Part shown: positions 1 through 5,431 of the stretch, piece after piece
Layout: every line of letters begins with the position of its first letter
How positions within the stretch are numbered: position 1 is the first letter of the stretch
DNA from: UBA1231 sp045652765
GTDB taxonomy: Bacteria > Bacillota_I > Bacilli_A > ML615J-28 > CAG-313
Length of the DNA: 9,893 nucleotides
Reading direction: 5' to 3'
NCBI GenBank assembly: GCA_045652765.1
Contig: JAZOLG010000037.1
Span: forward strand, 1-9,893
Notes under the pieces: model-generated
Databases searched by the model: none
Seen by the model: only the letters and a program-made list of their open reading frames with translations
What the model was told of the DNA's origin: nothing
Made by a program: the position numbers and the translations under genes

Positions 1-1
1 A

Positions 2-1102
2 TTAATTCAATTATTAGTTTTGCCATTTATTATTACAATTAATCCTGATTTAAATTTGATTAGTATTATTATAAATCCCTTTTTTATTATATTTGTTACT
101 TACATATATTTACCAATATCGTTCATAACATTAATAATTCCTATTATTTTGCCATTATATGGATATATTACTATTATATTTGAATATTTGGTCGAAAATA
201 CAGCCAAAATCGAATTTTTACTAGTTAGTTTAGGAAATATTCATACTATTTTAAAAGTAGTGTATTATGGGGTATTTTATTTATTGTTAATTGGGATAGA
301 AAATAAAAAATTTAAATTAATAACTATTTTTATTGTATTTATGTGTTGTTGGTACTATAAAGGAATATTTAAACTAACAGATCAAATTTATTTTTTAGAT
401 GTTGCAGAAGGGGACGCAACAGTAATAGTTTCGAAGTTTAGCAATAATGTTATAGTTATTGACACTGGTGAAATAACTAAAAAAAATGATTTTACGAAAA
501 TCATCAAGAATATGGGGATAAAAAAGATTGATTATTTAATAATTAGTCATAGTGATAGTGATCATATTGGAGGTGCATTAAACCTCGTAAAATATGTCAA
601 AGTAGAAAATCTTATATTAAATTATTATGATAAAACTAGTTCTACAAAGTATCTTACAAGTTATTGTAAAAAAACATACTATTTAAAACAAGGAAATAAA
701 ATAAAGAATAAGTATTTTATTTTAAATGTCTTATCACCAAGTAAAGACTATCAAAACATTAATGATAATAGCTTAGTATTTACTTTAAAAATTAAAAATA
801 CGACATTTTTATTTACGGGTGATATTTCATCAAAAGTAGAACAAGATATTATAAAGCATAATAAAATAGTTGTTGATTTTTTAAAAATTGCCCATCACGG
901 TTCAAAAACATCTACAAGTAATGAATTTTTATCAAGTATAGATTATAAGTATGCTGTTGTAATGAGTGGATATTATAATCCTTTTGGATTTCCAATCGAA
1001 TTTGTTATGAATAGAATTCCTAAATATAAACAACTAAGGACAGATCAAAAAGGTACAATTATTGTAAATATTAAGAAAAAAGGTTTTAAAATAAAAAACT
1101 AA
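2..1102 (+). CDS. comEC: ComEC/Rec2 family DNA-uptake channel, C-terminal part (5' truncated by window edge)
   Basis: ComEC forms the inner-membrane channel that carries single-stranded DNA into the cell during natural transformation. The frame is open to the first base of the window, so the true start lies upstream; the TTG at 20 is only an internal codon. The first ~115 residues contain about four hydrophobic helices from the end of the competence domain. A metallo-beta-lactamase-like domain follows: DVAEGD at 398-415 (usual form DVGQGD), HSDSDHIGG from 548, FTGDIS from 812, and AHHGS from 890. The metal-ligand His and Asp positions are kept, so the nuclease-like domain looks intact. The usual family length is about 700-750 residues, so roughly half is visible. 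It is followed by holA, the common Bacillota order. There is no obvious terminator after it; holA has its own promoter. The family call is secure; whether this species is competent is unknown. Confidence 0.95.
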   Translation, partial: LIQLLVLPFIITINPDLNLISIIINPFFIIFVTYIYLPISFITLIIPIILPLYGYITIIFEYLVENTAKIEFLLVSLGNIHTILKVVYYGVFYLLLIGIENKKFKLITIFIVFMCCWYYKGIFKLTDQIYFLDVAEGDATVIVSKFSNNVIVIDTGEITKKNDFTKIIKNMGIKKIDYLIISHSDSDHIGGALNLVKYVKVENLILNYYDKTSSTKYLTSYCKKTYYLKQGNKIKNKYFILNVLSPSKDYQNINDNSLVFTLKIKNTTFLFTGDISSKVEQDIIKHNKIVVDFLKIAHHGSKTSTSNEFLSSIDYKYAVVMSGYYNPFGFPIEFVMNRIPKYKQLRTDQKGTIIVNIKKKGFKIKN

Positions 1103-1111
1103 TTTAATATC

Positions 1112-1140
1112 TTGGATAAAATAAAATTTTATGATATAAT
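1112..1140 (+). promoter_or_regulatory. Extended -10 vegetative promoter of holA
   Basis: The -35 box TTGGAT (1112-1117) is separated by 17 nt from a perfect -10 TATAAT (1135-1140), preceded by the TGA extension (1132-1134). Predicted transcription starts near 1147, leaving an 18-nt leader that contains AAGGAGG at 1151-1157. The site begins ten bases after the comEC stop. Confidence 0.75.
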
Positions 1141-1164
1141 ATGAAAAAATAAGGAGGTATTATC

Positions 1165-2124
1165 ATGTATTTAGAAGAAGTCTATTTATTTACTGGTACA
1201 GAACAAGTTATCAAAAAGAGTAAAATGGATCGCATTTTAGAAAACGTAAAACCAGATGAAACAGATATTATTAAATATGATTTAGATACTATTAGTATTC
1301 AAGAAGTTATTGCGGATTGCATGACAATACCATTTCTTAAAAAAAATAAAGTTGTAATTGTTAAAAATCCAAAATTTTTACAATCACAAAAGACGCACAT
1401 TAAACATGATACTAAAGTATTAATCAAATATTTACAAAACCCATCAGAAACAACAATTTTAATTGTTGATGCCGTAGGGATCAATATTGATAAAAATAGT
1501 GAAATATTTAAAAATTTTCAAAAGTTTTCCTATATTATTGATATAAAAGAACTGGATATTATTGAATGCAAAGCTTGGGTTAAAAGAAGCTTCGCTAAAG
1601 AAAATGTTACAATTGGAGATGAAGCTTTAAATCTATTACTTGAATATTTACATGGTGATTTACTTAGAATGGAACAAGAAATAGACAAGTTAGCAAGTTA
1701 TAAGAAAAATGATCGTGTTACAGAATCAGATATAAAATTATTAGTTTCAAAAAACTATGATGCAGATATTTATAATTTGATTAAAGCAATTATTCAAAAG
1801 GATCGAAAACAAATTAACGAAATTTACTCAAATTTAGTCACAACACTAAATGATGTCTCAAGCATCATGAGTCTTGTATCTAAATCATTTATGGAACTTT
1901 ATACAACGCTTAAACTTTTACAATCTGGTTATTCACAAAATGATATTGCGAATGTATTCAATATTAAGAGTGGAAGAGCATATTATTTAATAAAAGATGC
2001 TCAAACTTTTAGTTTAGCTACTTTAGAAGAATATGTTAATCAAATCGCCAAACTAGATTATCAAGTAAAAAAAGGTTTAATTGACAAATCATTTGGTTTT
2101 GAAATGTTTTTATTATCAATATAA
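1165..2124 (+). CDS. holA: DNA polymerase III delta subunit
   Basis: Delta is the wrench of the clamp loader: with delta' and tau/gamma it opens the beta sliding clamp and loads it on primed DNA. The 319-residue product is close to the usual 320-345. The N-terminus (VYLFTGTEQ, residues 6-14) matches the family's degenerate nucleotide-binding segment, which lacks a working P-loop, as expected of delta. Domains follow the family order: AAA+-like I and II to about residue 205, including GDLLRMEQEIDKLASY near 165-180, then a helical collar domain ending in the typical LDYQVKKGLIDKSFGFEMFLL. The ATG has AAGGAGG (1151-1157) seven bases upstream. The gene has its own promoter and terminator, so it is probably expressed independently of its neighbours. 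In many Bacillota rpsT follows holA; here an accessory cluster does. The identification is firm from overall sequence pattern and gene order. Confidence 0.95.
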   Translation: MYLEEVYLFTGTEQVIKKSKMDRILENVKPDETDIIKYDLDTISIQEVIADCMTIPFLKKNKVVIVKNPKFLQSQKTHIKHDTKVLIKYLQNPSETTILIVDAVGINIDKNSEIFKNFQKFSYIIDIKELDIIECKAWVKRSFAKENVTIGDEALNLLLEYLHGDLLRMEQEIDKLASYKKNDRVTESDIKLLVSKNYDADIYNLIKAIIQKDRKQINEIYSNLVTTLNDVSSIMSLVSKSFMELYTTLKLLQSGYSQNDIANVFNIKSGRAYYLIKDAQTFSLATLEEYVNQIAKLDYQVKKGLIDKSFGFEMFLLSI

Positions 2125-2128
2125 AATT

Positions 2129-2156
2129 AAGGTCTAACATTTGTTAGGCCTTTTAT
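2129..2156 (+). terminator. Rho-independent terminator of holA
   Basis: An 8-bp stem, GGTCTAAC (2131-2138) with GTTAGGCC (2143-2150) and one G-T pair, closes a 4-nt loop and is followed by TTTTATTT. The preceding AA can extend the stem into the T run. It lies 6 nt after the holA stop and separates the housekeeping genes from the accessory cluster. Confidence 0.85.
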
Positions 2157-2157
2157 T

Positions 2158-2186
2158 TAGACAAAATCCTACAAAATTTGTAAAAT
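2158..2186 (+). promoter_or_regulatory. Candidate vegetative promoter with an embedded operator palindrome
   Basis: TAGACA (2158-2163) and TAAAAT (2181-2186) each match the sigma-A consensus at five of six bases, with a 17-nt spacer. A perfect inverted repeat, TACAAA-A-TTTGTA (2170-2182), fills the spacer and touches the -10, the classical place for a repressor. Transcription from about 2193 would run into the terminator at 2224-2252, making a leader of about 60 nt. In AT-rich DNA such boxes occur by chance, so this is suggestive only. Confidence 0.4.
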
Positions 2187-2223
2187 TAATTATGTAGGGT
2201 TAGTGTTATAAGAGGGGGAAAGA

Positions 2224-2252
2224 AGTCTTGCACTAATGCAGGACTTTTTTTA
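2224..2252 (+). terminator. Leader terminator or attenuator upstream of the sigma-factor gene
   Basis: AGTCTTGCA (2224-2232) pairs with TGCAGGACT (2237-2245), nine pairs with one G-T, loop CTAA, then a run of seven T. It is a strong intrinsic terminator, yet no gene ends here: holA already has one about 75 nt earlier. It therefore ends either holA read-through or a short leader RNA from the candidate promoter at 2158. An upstream TTAGTG (2200-2205) is complementary to the loop and its flank, CACTAA (2231-2236), so an alternative fold is possible. The purine run AGAGGGGGAAAGAAG at 2211-2225 sits directly upstream. Confidence 0.8.
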
Positions 2253-2259
2253 TTTTTAA

Positions 2260-2289
2260 GTTGTAAAAATCGGCTCTTTTGGCGTGTTA
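2260..2289 (+). promoter_or_regulatory. Candidate alternative-sigma promoter of the sigma-factor gene (motif copy 1)
   Basis: GTTGTAAAA (2260-2268) and CGTGTTA (2283-2289) are 14 nt apart. The same two blocks recur at 2932-2960 ahead of the next operon. If TTGTAA is the -35 and CGTGTT the -10, the spacer is 16 nt. The CGT start of the -10 recalls ECF-type promoters. Transcription would begin near 2296, about 30 nt before the chosen ATG at 2326. That the cluster's own sigma factor reads it is inference. Confidence 0.55.
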
Positions 2290-2292
2290 GAA

Positions 2293-2307
2293 ATTAGAAA
2301 TTCTAAT
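2293..2307. promoter_or_regulatory. 15-bp perfect palindrome at the predicted start of sigma-gene transcription
   Basis: ATTAGAA-A-TTCTAAT is a perfect inverted repeat with a central A. It overlaps the predicted +1 of the promoter at 2260-2289 and ends 4 nt before the ribosome binding sequence. A repressor bound here would block the sigma gene. A direct repeat of TTAGAAA (from 2287 and from 2294) overlaps it. No candidate regulator gene is in the window. Confidence 0.35.
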
Positions 2308-2325
2308 CCTACAAAGGAGTATAAA

Positions 2326-2931
2326 ATGAATAAATTAATTAAGTTAACAATTCAATATCAAAAAGAAAATAGCAACGAATTATTTAACGATATTATCGAA
2401 ATAATAATTCCAATCATTAGACATAGGATTAGGGACATTCCATCAATGTATCAAGAAGATGTTCTACAAGAAATATTGATGAAGGTCGATAGAATGTTAA
2501 AAAAGTTTAAAATTACAAATCATAATGTTTCCGACAAATTTGTTAATAATTTTTTGACTAAATATCAAGATATCATAAATGAGTTTGAAAGTGAATATGA
2601 AATGTTTTGTGCAGAAAATCAACTTTTAACTTACATAGTAAAAATTTGTAATTCCAGTGTTAATGATTATTATCGCCAACATAAGAATAACACTGTAAGT
2701 CTTAATCAAAAAGATAAAAATGAAATTGAATTAATAGAAATGATTCAGGATAAAAATGCTGATTTTATGACTTTTTGTAACAGGATAGATTTATCTAATG
2801 ATGAACATAAAATAATGGATTTGATTATGAAAGAAGAAAGAATAAGCCAAAAAGAAATAGGTAAGATATTAGGAATTTCACAACAAGCAGTTAGTAAGAG
2901 ATTAAAAAAAATAAAAAATAAATTTAGATAG
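2326..2931 (+). CDS. Small sigma-70-family RNA polymerase sigma factor, likely regulator of the downstream operon
   Basis: The 201-residue protein has the two-domain plan of small sigma factors. Residues 15-60 and 97-120 resemble region 2: EDVLQEILMKV (44-54) aligns with the EDLxQE(V/I) helix, and LLTYIVKICNSSVNDYYRQHK (100-120) with the -10-binding helices. Between them lies an unusual insert of about 35 residues. Residues 155-200 are region 4, with the helix-turn-helix SQKEIGKILGISQQAVSKRL (174-193) for -35 contact. I chose ATG 2326, which has AAAGGAG (2313-2319) before it; a GTG at 2284 would add 14 residues but lies inside the candidate -10 box. By length and context it recalls clostridial toxin-gene sigma factors (TcdR, UviA) and the PBSX factor Xpf; I cannot assign it to either group. 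It starts the accessory cluster and probably controls it. Confidence 0.8.
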   Translation: MNKLIKLTIQYQKENSNELFNDIIEIIIPIIRHRIRDIPSMYQEDVLQEILMKVDRMLKKFKITNHNVSDKFVNNFLTKYQDIINEFESEYEMFCAENQLLTYIVKICNSSVNDYYRQHKNNTVSLNQKDKNEIELIEMIQDKNADFMTFCNRIDLSNDEHKIMDLIMKEERISQKEIGKILGISQQAVSKRLKKIKNKFR

Positions 2932-2960
2932 GTTGTGAAAGACGATTTATAAACGTGTTA
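2932..2960 (+). promoter_or_regulatory. Candidate alternative-sigma promoter of the holin-RHS operon (motif copy 2)
   Basis: GTTGTGAAA (2932-2940) begins on the base after the sigma-gene stop; CGTGTTA (2954-2960) follows after 13 nt. Both blocks match the copy at 2260-2289 (9-mer with one difference, 7-mer identical). Start of transcription would fall near 2967, so the mRNA would begin at or just before its AAGGAGGT ribosome binding site (2967-2974). The site fills nearly all of the 49-nt gap, the largest gap in the cluster. Confidence 0.55.
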
Positions 2961-2980
2961 ATAGTGAAGGAGGTAAATAT

Positions 2981-3283
2981 ATGGAAATTGTTACAATTAT
3001 AGCATCAATAATAGGGATTCTTGGAACTGGATCATCCATTTATTTTGCGTATCTTGCAGTTAAGAAAAACATAATTACTGAAGAAAAAAATAACGCTAAA
3101 CATTCCGCAACAATTGTTACAGATATAAGTTATATTAAGGAATGTGTAAATCGTGTAGAACAAAATTTAACATTAGTTGATGAGCGTAATCGCAATTGCA
3201 TGGAAAGATTAGTTAAACTTGAAGTATCACTAATTAATTTGACTAAAAGAGTAGATGAGATATTTAAAATTGAAGGAGGATAA
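2981..3283 (+). CDS. Small membrane-anchored coiled-coil protein of phage lysis-module type
   Basis: The 100-residue protein has one hydrophobic helix (about residues 4-27), a short lysine-rich stretch, then a charged region (45-97) with heptad-like spacing of I, V and L that should form a coiled coil (DISYIKECVNRVEQNL, then ERLVKLEVSLINLTKRVDEI). From memory this is the pattern of the small proteins found just before the holin in many Bacillota prophages. PBSX XhlA has a similar coil but its membrane helix is at the C-terminus, so this is not a plain XhlA. AAGGAGGT (2967-2974) lies 6 nt before the ATG. It is the first gene of the tight operon; the holin starts 5 nt after its stop. The role, probably assisting or tuning the holin at the membrane, is inferred. 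Confidence 0.7.
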   Translation: MEIVTIIASIIGILGTGSSIYFAYLAVKKNIITEEKNNAKHSATIVTDISYIKECVNRVEQNLTLVDERNRNCMERLVKLEVSLINLTKRVDEIFKIEGG

Positions 3284-3288
3284 ATAAA

Positions 3289-3555
3289 GTGAAAACCACG
3301 ATAATTTATTATATAGTAATATGTTGCTATATTATAGGCGAAGTCTATAAAAAGATATTTAAAAAAGAAACATATAAGTATATTCCAATTGTTTTATCAA
3401 TTTGTGGATCATTATTTGGATTATTTGTTTATTTGTATAATCCAAAACTAATAAATGATAGTAGTATATTTGATGCAATAATAATTGGAATATTAAGTGG
3501 TACAAGTTCCACTGGTTATAATCAAATCATTAAAAAAATAATAAAAAAGGAGTAA
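3289..3555 (+). CDS. Phage-type holin
   Basis: Holins gather in the cytoplasmic membrane and open lesions that release lysins or toxins. This 88-residue protein has three hydrophobic segments (about 3-19, 31-50 and 59-81), a charged loop between the first two (KKIFKKETYK, 21-30), and a lysine-rich tail (KKIIKKE). The KYIP at 30-33 and SGTSSTGYNQ (70-79) match a pattern I recall from Bacillota phage holins of the Hol44-like type (KYIP... SGLASTGxxQ). The start is GTG, supported by AAGGAGG (3273-3279) nine bases upstream, inside the end of the previous gene. It ends 3 nt before the next gene. No endolysin or amidase gene is visible nearby, which is unusual for a phage lysis module and points to a release role for another cargo, such as the RHS protein. 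Confidence 0.8.
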   Translation: MKTTIIYYIVICCYIIGEVYKKIFKKETYKYIPIVLSICGSLFGLFVYLYNPKLINDSSIFDAIIIGILSGTSSTGYNQIIKKIIKKE

Positions 3556-3558
3556 AAA

Positions 3559-4065
3559 ATGGAAATTAAAAATAGAAGAGTAGAATATCCTAACAGAGTT
3601 AGACTAAATATTTTACAAATTAATCGTAATCCAGAAGGAGAAATTATTTCAATTCAAGCTGAATTAATGAGGGATGAAGGTGAAGTTTATGAACAAGGAT
3701 TCGCGTTAAATGAAAAAAACTTAAATCTTTTGTTGAATAAATATTATGTAGAAACATTAAATGATATTTGGGAACAAGGAAATAATACATCAGTTTTTTA
3801 TATTGATACAACACAATTATTTGATGTAGAATGTTATTTAGATGGGAAACCAAATAATTCAAGTTTAAATTTTACTTATGAATATGTTAATAACCAAATT
3901 ATATTAACTGTGACGCCAAATATTAATTTAGACGTTTTCTTGCCAAATGCGCAAGTTGAATATGTTTATCATGTATTATTAAAATATCCTAATACGAGTA
4001 ATGTATTAGTAGAACTTACAGGTAGTATTTTGTATATTCCAAATTCAACTAATCCAATTGATTAA
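3559..4065 (+). CDS. Small phage tail/baseplate-like protein, function unknown
   Basis: The 168-residue protein has no signal peptide or membrane helix. Its N-terminal third carries KNRRVEYPNRVRLNIL (4-19) and then MRDEGEVYEQGFALNEKNLN (37-56). The latter resembles the R-x-EG-x-V-x-EEGTPLNAxNLN pattern I recall from small proteins in tail-fibre and baseplate regions of Bacillota prophages. The C-terminal part (80-160) alternates hydrophobic and polar residues and is probably a beta sandwich. GGAG at 3549-3552 lies 6 nt before the ATG. It sits between holin and Mur-type ligase, within the operon ending in the RHS gene. It may be an adaptor or accessory of the RHS particle, or a leftover tail protein; both are inference. 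No other structural phage genes are in the window. Confidence 0.55.
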   Translation: MEIKNRRVEYPNRVRLNILQINRNPEGEIISIQAELMRDEGEVYEQGFALNEKNLNLLLNKYYVETLNDIWEQGNNTSVFYIDTTQLFDVECYLDGKPNNSSLNFTYEYVNNQIILTVTPNINLDVFLPNAQVEYVYHVLLKYPNTSNVLVELTGSILYIPNSTNPID

Positions 4066-4075
4066 TGGTGAATTT

Positions 4076-5431
4076 ATGAAGTTGGATAAATTGTATAAAA
4101 AAATAAATAAAAATCATAGCCATTCTACAATTAAATATCAATTTTACAAAACACGAAAAAAAGATCCAATTATTATTGGTATAACTGGAAGTAGAGGAAA
4201 ATCGACAGTAGCGTATCTATTGCATAATTATCTAAAAAATAGTGGATATAAATCCATTTTATATAGTAGTTTGGGCTTTGATTCGCCAGGTACAATTAAT
4301 GTATGCAATGAGCCTTATGAAACGGTTTTGGCTAACGATCAAGTTATTAAAAATTTAATTGAAGAAGCAAAAAATTATAATCCTGATTTCATTGTTTTAG
4401 AAGTACATGAATATGCATTAGAAAATGATAATGTATGTAGTATTCCTTTTGATATTCGAGTGCTTACGAATTTAAATCCACTTCACAATGAGGAAATGTA
4501 TAGTGAAGAAGAGTATGTAAACTTAAAATTTAAATTTTTCCAAAATATTGATAGTGAGTGTAAGTGTATATTTGGATTTCAAGATTTTGATAAAACAATG
4601 TTAGAACGATTATTAAATATAAATAGTTGTAAAAAAGAAATATACAGCAGTAAATATGTTGCTGAAATAAAAGGAGTAGATACTTGTAGTATTTCTGGTT
4701 TATTAACTGAACTAGAATCATCAATTGATGGATTAGATTTTCAAATTGAAGTGAGCAACAAAGTTTATAATTTGAAAACTAATTTGATTATGCCTTATAA
4801 TGCACTAAATATTTTAGGTGTAATAACAATTTTAAATTGTTTAAATATATTTAATGTTAATAAATTTAAGGATTTTATAAGAAACGTAGAAATTCCAGGA
4901 AGATGTTTTAAAATTAAAGTTAAAAACCGATATATTATCATAGACTACTTCTTAAACCCTATGCTTGAAAATTTAAAAATATATCAAAAACAAGGGAAAA
5001 TTAATGATATTAGAGTTGTAACTGGATCTATAGGGACAGGGTTCGATACTTGGAATGAAAAATTTAAAACTGAACGTTTTATTAATAGTAGAAGAAATTC
5101 TCGAAAATTTGCAATGGATATTTTAAACAAAAACGCTGATTACATTTATTTAACAGAAAATGATAATGCAAATGAAAATATTAATGCTATTTGCCAGGAA
5201 TTAGTAGAATATTTAGATTGTAGTAAAATTGTTACAATATTTCCGCTACGTGAAGAGGCAATTAGAAATGCAATTATTAATTCAAAAGAAAATGATGTAA
5301 TTTTTATTTCAGGACGAGGTGATAGAAGAATTTTGTGCTGTAATAATAATAAAATTAGAAAAGTTAAAGATAGTGATATTATTAGAAAAGTATTAGGTGA
5401 ACTGGAGTGGTATTATCATGGATTTAAGTAG
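4076..5431 (+). CDS. MurE-like Mur ligase lacking the N-terminal UDP-binding domain
   Basis: Mur ligases use ATP to join a carboxylate to an amino acid through an acyl phosphate. The 451-residue protein starts almost directly with the ATPase domain: P-loop GITGSRGKST at 35-44, EVHEYAL (109-115, MurE EVSSHAL), TNLNPLH (131-137), and K151 where MurE has its carbamylated lysine. The ligand-binding domain follows: IPGR (273-276), IDYFLNP (289-295, MurE VDYAHTP), TGSIGTG (316-322, MurE FGCGGDRD), NDNA (362-365, where MurE has DNPR or relatives), and ISGRGD (411-416, MurE IAGKGHE). The ~100-residue UDP-MurNAc domain is replaced by a short basic segment. The P-loop GxRGKST also recalls CapB/PgsB, but the C-terminal half is MurE-like. 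A housekeeping murE is unlikely; the acceptor is unknown. ATG 4076 lies 10 nt after the previous stop, with a weak GGTGA; the in-frame TTG at 4058 is less likely. It overlaps the RHS gene by 14 nt, suggesting translational coupling. Confidence 0.85.
   Translation: MKLDKLYKKINKNHSHSTIKYQFYKTRKKDPIIIGITGSRGKSTVAYLLHNYLKNSGYKSILYSSLGFDSPGTINVCNEPYETVLANDQVIKNLIEEAKNYNPDFIVLEVHEYALENDNVCSIPFDIRVLTNLNPLHNEEMYSEEEYVNLKFKFFQNIDSECKCIFGFQDFDKTMLERLLNINSCKKEIYSSKYVAEIKGVDTCSISGLLTELESSIDGLDFQIEVSNKVYNLKTNLIMPYNALNILGVITILNCLNIFNVNKFKDFIRNVEIPGRCFKIKVKNRYIIIDYFLNPMLENLKIYQKQGKINDIRVVTGSIGTGFDTWNEKFKTERFINSRRNSRKFAMDILNKNADYIYLTENDNANENINAICQELVEYLDCSKIVTIFPLREEAIRNAIINSKENDVIFISGRGDRRILCCNNNKIRKVKDSDIIRKVLGELEWYYHGFK

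Noticed and set aside
20..22. TTG as the start of comEC
   Set aside because: The frame is open to the window edge and the protein lacks the N-terminal half of ComEC, so it is a truncated view.
1714..1720. CGTGTTA within holA
   Set aside because: There is no GTTGTRAAA block upstream at suitable spacing; it codes for part of the delta subunit.
2177..2208. Third copy of the sigma motif (TTTGTAAAA ... AGTGTTA)
   Set aside because: Both blocks are degenerate and the spacing is 2-3 nt longer than in the two good copies; it overlaps the better vegetative promoter call.
2211..2269. Leader peptide after the purine run AGAGGGGGAAAGAAG
   Set aside because: The nearest ATG (2236) is about 18 nt away and encodes only seven residues across the terminator; a TTG gives two codons.
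2284..2325. GTG start for the sigma factor giving 14 extra residues
   Set aside because: It lies inside the candidate -10 box and has no ribosome binding site, while ATG 2326 has AAAGGAG at good distance.
4058..4075. TTG start for the Mur-type ligase
   Set aside because: It overlaps the end of the previous gene and has no ribosome binding site; ATG 4076 begins the natural N-terminus.
4626..4634. GTTGTAAAA within the Mur-type ligase gene
   Set aside because: There is no CGTGTTA at the right distance and it is inside coding sequence.
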